A DNA stretch of 64,000 bases from UBA8752 sp002172485 (lineage in GTDB: Bacteria > Bacteroidota > Bacteroidia > Flavobacteriales_D > Sanyastnellaceae). The stretch spans positions 1-64,000 of the forward strand of contig JBELJZ010000008.1 in the NCBI GenBank assembly GCA_042089915.1. The letters are read 5' to 3'. Numbering within the stretch: position 1 is the first letter of the stretch; the number at the start of each line of letters is the position of its first letter. A program made the position numbers and the translations under genes. Shown here piece by piece: positions 62,247 through 64,000 of the stretch. Below the pieces are notes generated by a model. The model had not been told where the DNA came from, ran no database searches, and saw only the letters and a program-made list of their open reading frames with translations.

Positions 62247-62905
62247 AGTGGCAGTGGTGGCTTCTGTTGGGTTTGGCGTTGGGTACGTCCCAGACCGCAT
62301 GGTCACAGGATGACCGCCCGTGGTGGCGCCAGCTGTTCGGGCAGTCCACGCCCCAAGCGGAAACGGCCTTGCCTGAACCGACTGTGTCACCCGACCATCC
62401 GGCGTTCCCCACTGAATTTCTGGACGCCGAAGACAGCTTGAATCCCGCTGGTGAGGACCTTCCGGTGTCCACGCTGGAGCAACCTGACATGCCCGTGGAC
62501 TCTCCCCAATCCAGGGGAGGAATTCAAGGCACCGTGAATTGGTCCGTACCCGACGAGATCGCCGCCTTGGACAGCGCCCTGACGCCAGCTGAGGACATCC
62601 GCATTCCGGGATTTCGGGTGCAGTTGTTCATGGGGCGATTGGACAGCGCCCGGGCCTTGCGACAATCCTTGGTGGAGGACATGGAATGGGATTGGCCGGT
62701 GTATGTCACGCCGTACCCACCGCTCTTTGGTGTCACATTGGGAAACTTCACCGAGCGGTTGCCTGCACATCGGGCCAAGGAAGCCTTGCGTTCCCGGTTT
62801 CCGACCTGCCTTGTGGTGCCCCTAGATTTGCCCCTGTTTGAGGTGTATCCCACAGGGTCGAAAAGAGACCGAAGACCCGGAACGGGTGCGCTGCGCCAAG
62901 ATTGA
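62243..62905 (+). CDS. Exported protein with SPOR-like C-terminal domain
   Basis: 220 residues. Signal peptide MKWQWWLLLGLALGTSQTAW to the Ser-Gln after it. Residues 25-120 are Pro/Glu/Asp-rich and probably unstructured. Residues about 125-200 look like a SPOR domain, a peptidoglycan-binding module: IPGFRVQLFMGRLDSARALR, then PVYVTPYPPLFGVTLGNFTE and LRSRFPTCLVVPLDLP. The ATGA overlap with porZ suggests translation in fixed ratio. A T9SS-to-cell-wall link is an inference. Confidence 0.72.
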   Translation: MKWQWWLLLGLALGTSQTAWSQDDRPWWRQLFGQSTPQAETALPEPTVSPDHPAFPTEFLDAEDSLNPAGEDLPVSTLEQPDMPVDSPQSRGGIQGTVNWSVPDEIAALDSALTPAEDIRIPGFRVQLFMGRLDSARALRQSLVEDMEWDWPVYVTPYPPLFGVTLGNFTERLPAHRAKEALRSRFPTCLVVPLDLPLFEVYPTGSKRDRRPGTGALRQD

Positions 62906-62923
62906 GCCATCGCGGTCAGGAGG

Positions 62924-62956
62924 TTGCTTTTGGTCGGCTTTTGGAGATTACATTTG
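62924..62956 (+). promoter_or_regulatory. Probable actA promoter
   Basis: TTG (62924-62926), 22 bases, then TACATTTG (62949-62956). This fits the Bacteroidota layout TTG-N17-23-TAnnTTTG exactly. It ends 23 bases before the actA ATG and is the best promoter in the window. Confidence 0.6.
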
Positions 62957-62979
62957 CGGCGAAAATCAAGCGGCACAAC

Positions 62980-64000
62980 ATGTTTGGAATTCTGAGCGTG
63001 AAGCGGCGTCGCCCTGTGGCCAGGGGACTCGCTTCGTACATGGCAGCAGCCATGCTCACGGTCCCGGTCTCTATGCAGGCTGGCATCTGGGATGAAGGCA
63101 ACATTGAAAACGGCCAAGCGCTGTTCAATGCGAATTGCGCGTCCTGCCACCTCGTGACCAATGAGGTCCTGGCGGCACCGGGTCTCGGTGGCATTGCGGA
63201 CCGTTGGGGTTCCAGCGAAGAGGTTTTGGTCCAGTGGATTCAGAATCCGCAGGCCGCAGCCGCAACCGGTGATTCTTACGTCAAATCCCTGGTTGACCGC
63301 TATGTCGGAACCTACGGGTGGATGACCGCACAGGCGGTGAGCGCCGACGACATCAAGGACATCATGGCGTATGTCCAGAATCCCCCGGATGCGGTGGCCA
63401 CAACCGACACCGGAACGGATTGCCCGACCATTTACGATGCCATCGAAGAGGAACAGGGTGCGAATGGCACCATCTGGTTCCTCATTCTGTTGACGCTGTT
63501 TCTCATCCTCGCACTGAGTGCCGCCACGGTGCGCCGGAGCCTGGAGCGCGCCTCCAACGACATCGCGGCGGATGAAGATGCGCCTTACTTCGTTCGACTC
63601 AAGTCTTGGGGCTGGGAGAACCGCACCTTCGTGAGCATCCTGGGACTGTTTGTGGTCGCCTACCTCGTGGTGATCGGGTACCAGACCCTGATGGGCATTG
63701 GAGTGTACCAAGGCTACACGCCGGATCAGCCGGTCAAGTTCATCCACAGTGTGCACGTCTGTGAGAATGAAGTGGATTGCCAATACTGCCACCACAGCGC
63801 CTACGAGAGCAAGCACGCTGGCATCCCGTCCACCAACGTTTGCATGAACTGCCACAAGGCGGTCAAGAAAGGCAGCCGCTACGGCGAGGTGGAAATCGGC
63901 AAGATTTACGCCGCCATCGGATTCGACCCGGAGACCGGTACTTACCTCGACGGGGAGGGCCAGAATGGATACCAGAGTCCGCAGGATGACTTCCAAGGGG
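62980..64000 (+). CDS. actA: ActA-like multiheme cytochrome c of alternative complex III, 3'-truncated
   Basis: 340 codons are visible; the gene runs off the window. After an N-terminal hydrophobic segment (residues 20-34) a monoheme cytochrome c domain follows, with the heme site CASCH (53-57). Two membrane helices come next, at about 165-185 (GTIWFLILLTLFLILALSAA) and 222-242. The part behind is a multiheme c3/c7-like domain: EVDCQYCHHSAYESKHAGIP and NVCMNCHKAVKKGSRYGEV give two more CxxCH sites before the end. This fusion of a monoheme domain with a class III-type domain is the first subunit of alternative complex III in Bacteroidota, a quinol oxidoreductase; the remaining act genes should follow at the right. 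It has its own strong promoter. Confidence 0.88.
   Translation, partial: MFGILSVKRRRPVARGLASYMAAAMLTVPVSMQAGIWDEGNIENGQALFNANCASCHLVTNEVLAAPGLGGIADRWGSSEEVLVQWIQNPQAAAATGDSYVKSLVDRYVGTYGWMTAQAVSADDIKDIMAYVQNPPDAVATTDTGTDCPTIYDAIEEEQGANGTIWFLILLTLFLILALSAATVRRSLERASNDIAADEDAPYFVRLKSWGWENRTFVSILGLFVVAYLVVIGYQTLMGIGVYQGYTPDQPVKFIHSVHVCENEVDCQYCHHSAYESKHAGIPSTNVCMNCHKAVKKGSRYGEVEIGKIYAAIGFDPETGTYLDGEGQNGYQSPQDDFQG

Overview
The window looks like a metagenome-assembled scaffold from a GC-rich member of the Bacteroidota, probably Flavobacteriales-like; the genus cannot be told from sequence alone. The evidence is type IX secretion (T9SS) cargo with C-terminal sorting domains, a gliding-motility-associated C-terminal domain, a PorZ-like protein, the start of an alternative complex III operon, a DUF2723 membrane protein, SecA with a zinc tail, and promoters of the Bacteroidota type (TAnnTTTG). 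A 100-N assembly gap lies at 818-917. I see no tRNA, rRNA, CRISPR array, insertion sequence or prophage. This is compact chromosomal backbone: neighbouring genes often overlap by 4-11 bases and convergent genes abut stop to stop.

Layout. 1-2.6 kb: a truncated fibre-like repeat protein and a small calcium-repeat protein. 2.7-5.9 kb: a YhhN membrane protein, heme A synthase coupled to a metal-binding lipoprotein, and an EamA transporter. 5.9-10.5 kb: serS-lipoprotein-TPR operon and rplU-rpmA, where L21 has a long Lys/Ala/Pro tail. 10.6-13.4 kb: hemA and a hemC-hemD fusion. 13.5-17.2 kb: class I ribonucleotide reductase. 17.6-24.8 kb: secA, comF, DUF72, msrC and an Ig-like lipoprotein. 24.9-30.7 kb: a T9SS/gliding-type secreted protein, an RCK potassium regulator, kynureninase, hemL and a UbiA-like membrane protein. 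30.8-33.7 kb: gcvP. 33.8-37.9 kb: two adjacent T9SS cargo proteins. 37.9-41.9 kb: a tight GH3-uridine kinase-ArsC-like-EamA-HAAO gene run. 42-50.1 kb: a lysine-free T9SS cargo protein, DUF2723, purN, marC and rnhA. 50.1-54.4 kb: an RluA-type synthase, glutaryl-CoA dehydrogenase, and an omega-amidase/aminotransferase pair. 54.4-58.9 kb: the rimP-nusA-infB operon. 59-64 kb: an AlbA_2 protein, a PorZ-like protein, a SPOR-like protein and the start of actA.

How the genes work together. Heme supply is spread over the window: hemA and hemCD, hemL 15 kb away, and ctaA making heme A, while actA at the right edge begins a heme-rich respiratory complex. Tryptophan/kynurenine catabolism is also scattered: kynureninase, 3-hydroxyanthranilate dioxygenase, glutaryl-CoA dehydrogenase and a kynurenine/glutamine-type aminotransferase with an omega-amidase. 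Surface biology is the third theme: several T9SS cargo proteins plus PorZ. The cargo proteins are strongly acidic and almost or completely without lysine, the most striking compositional signal here.

No clearly new multi-gene defence or mobile system is visible. The best leads are the lysine-free cargo, the GH3-containing gene run, the metal-binding lipoprotein tied to heme A synthase, the palindrome at the gcvP promoter, and the assembly gap whose content can be predicted from the flanking repeats.
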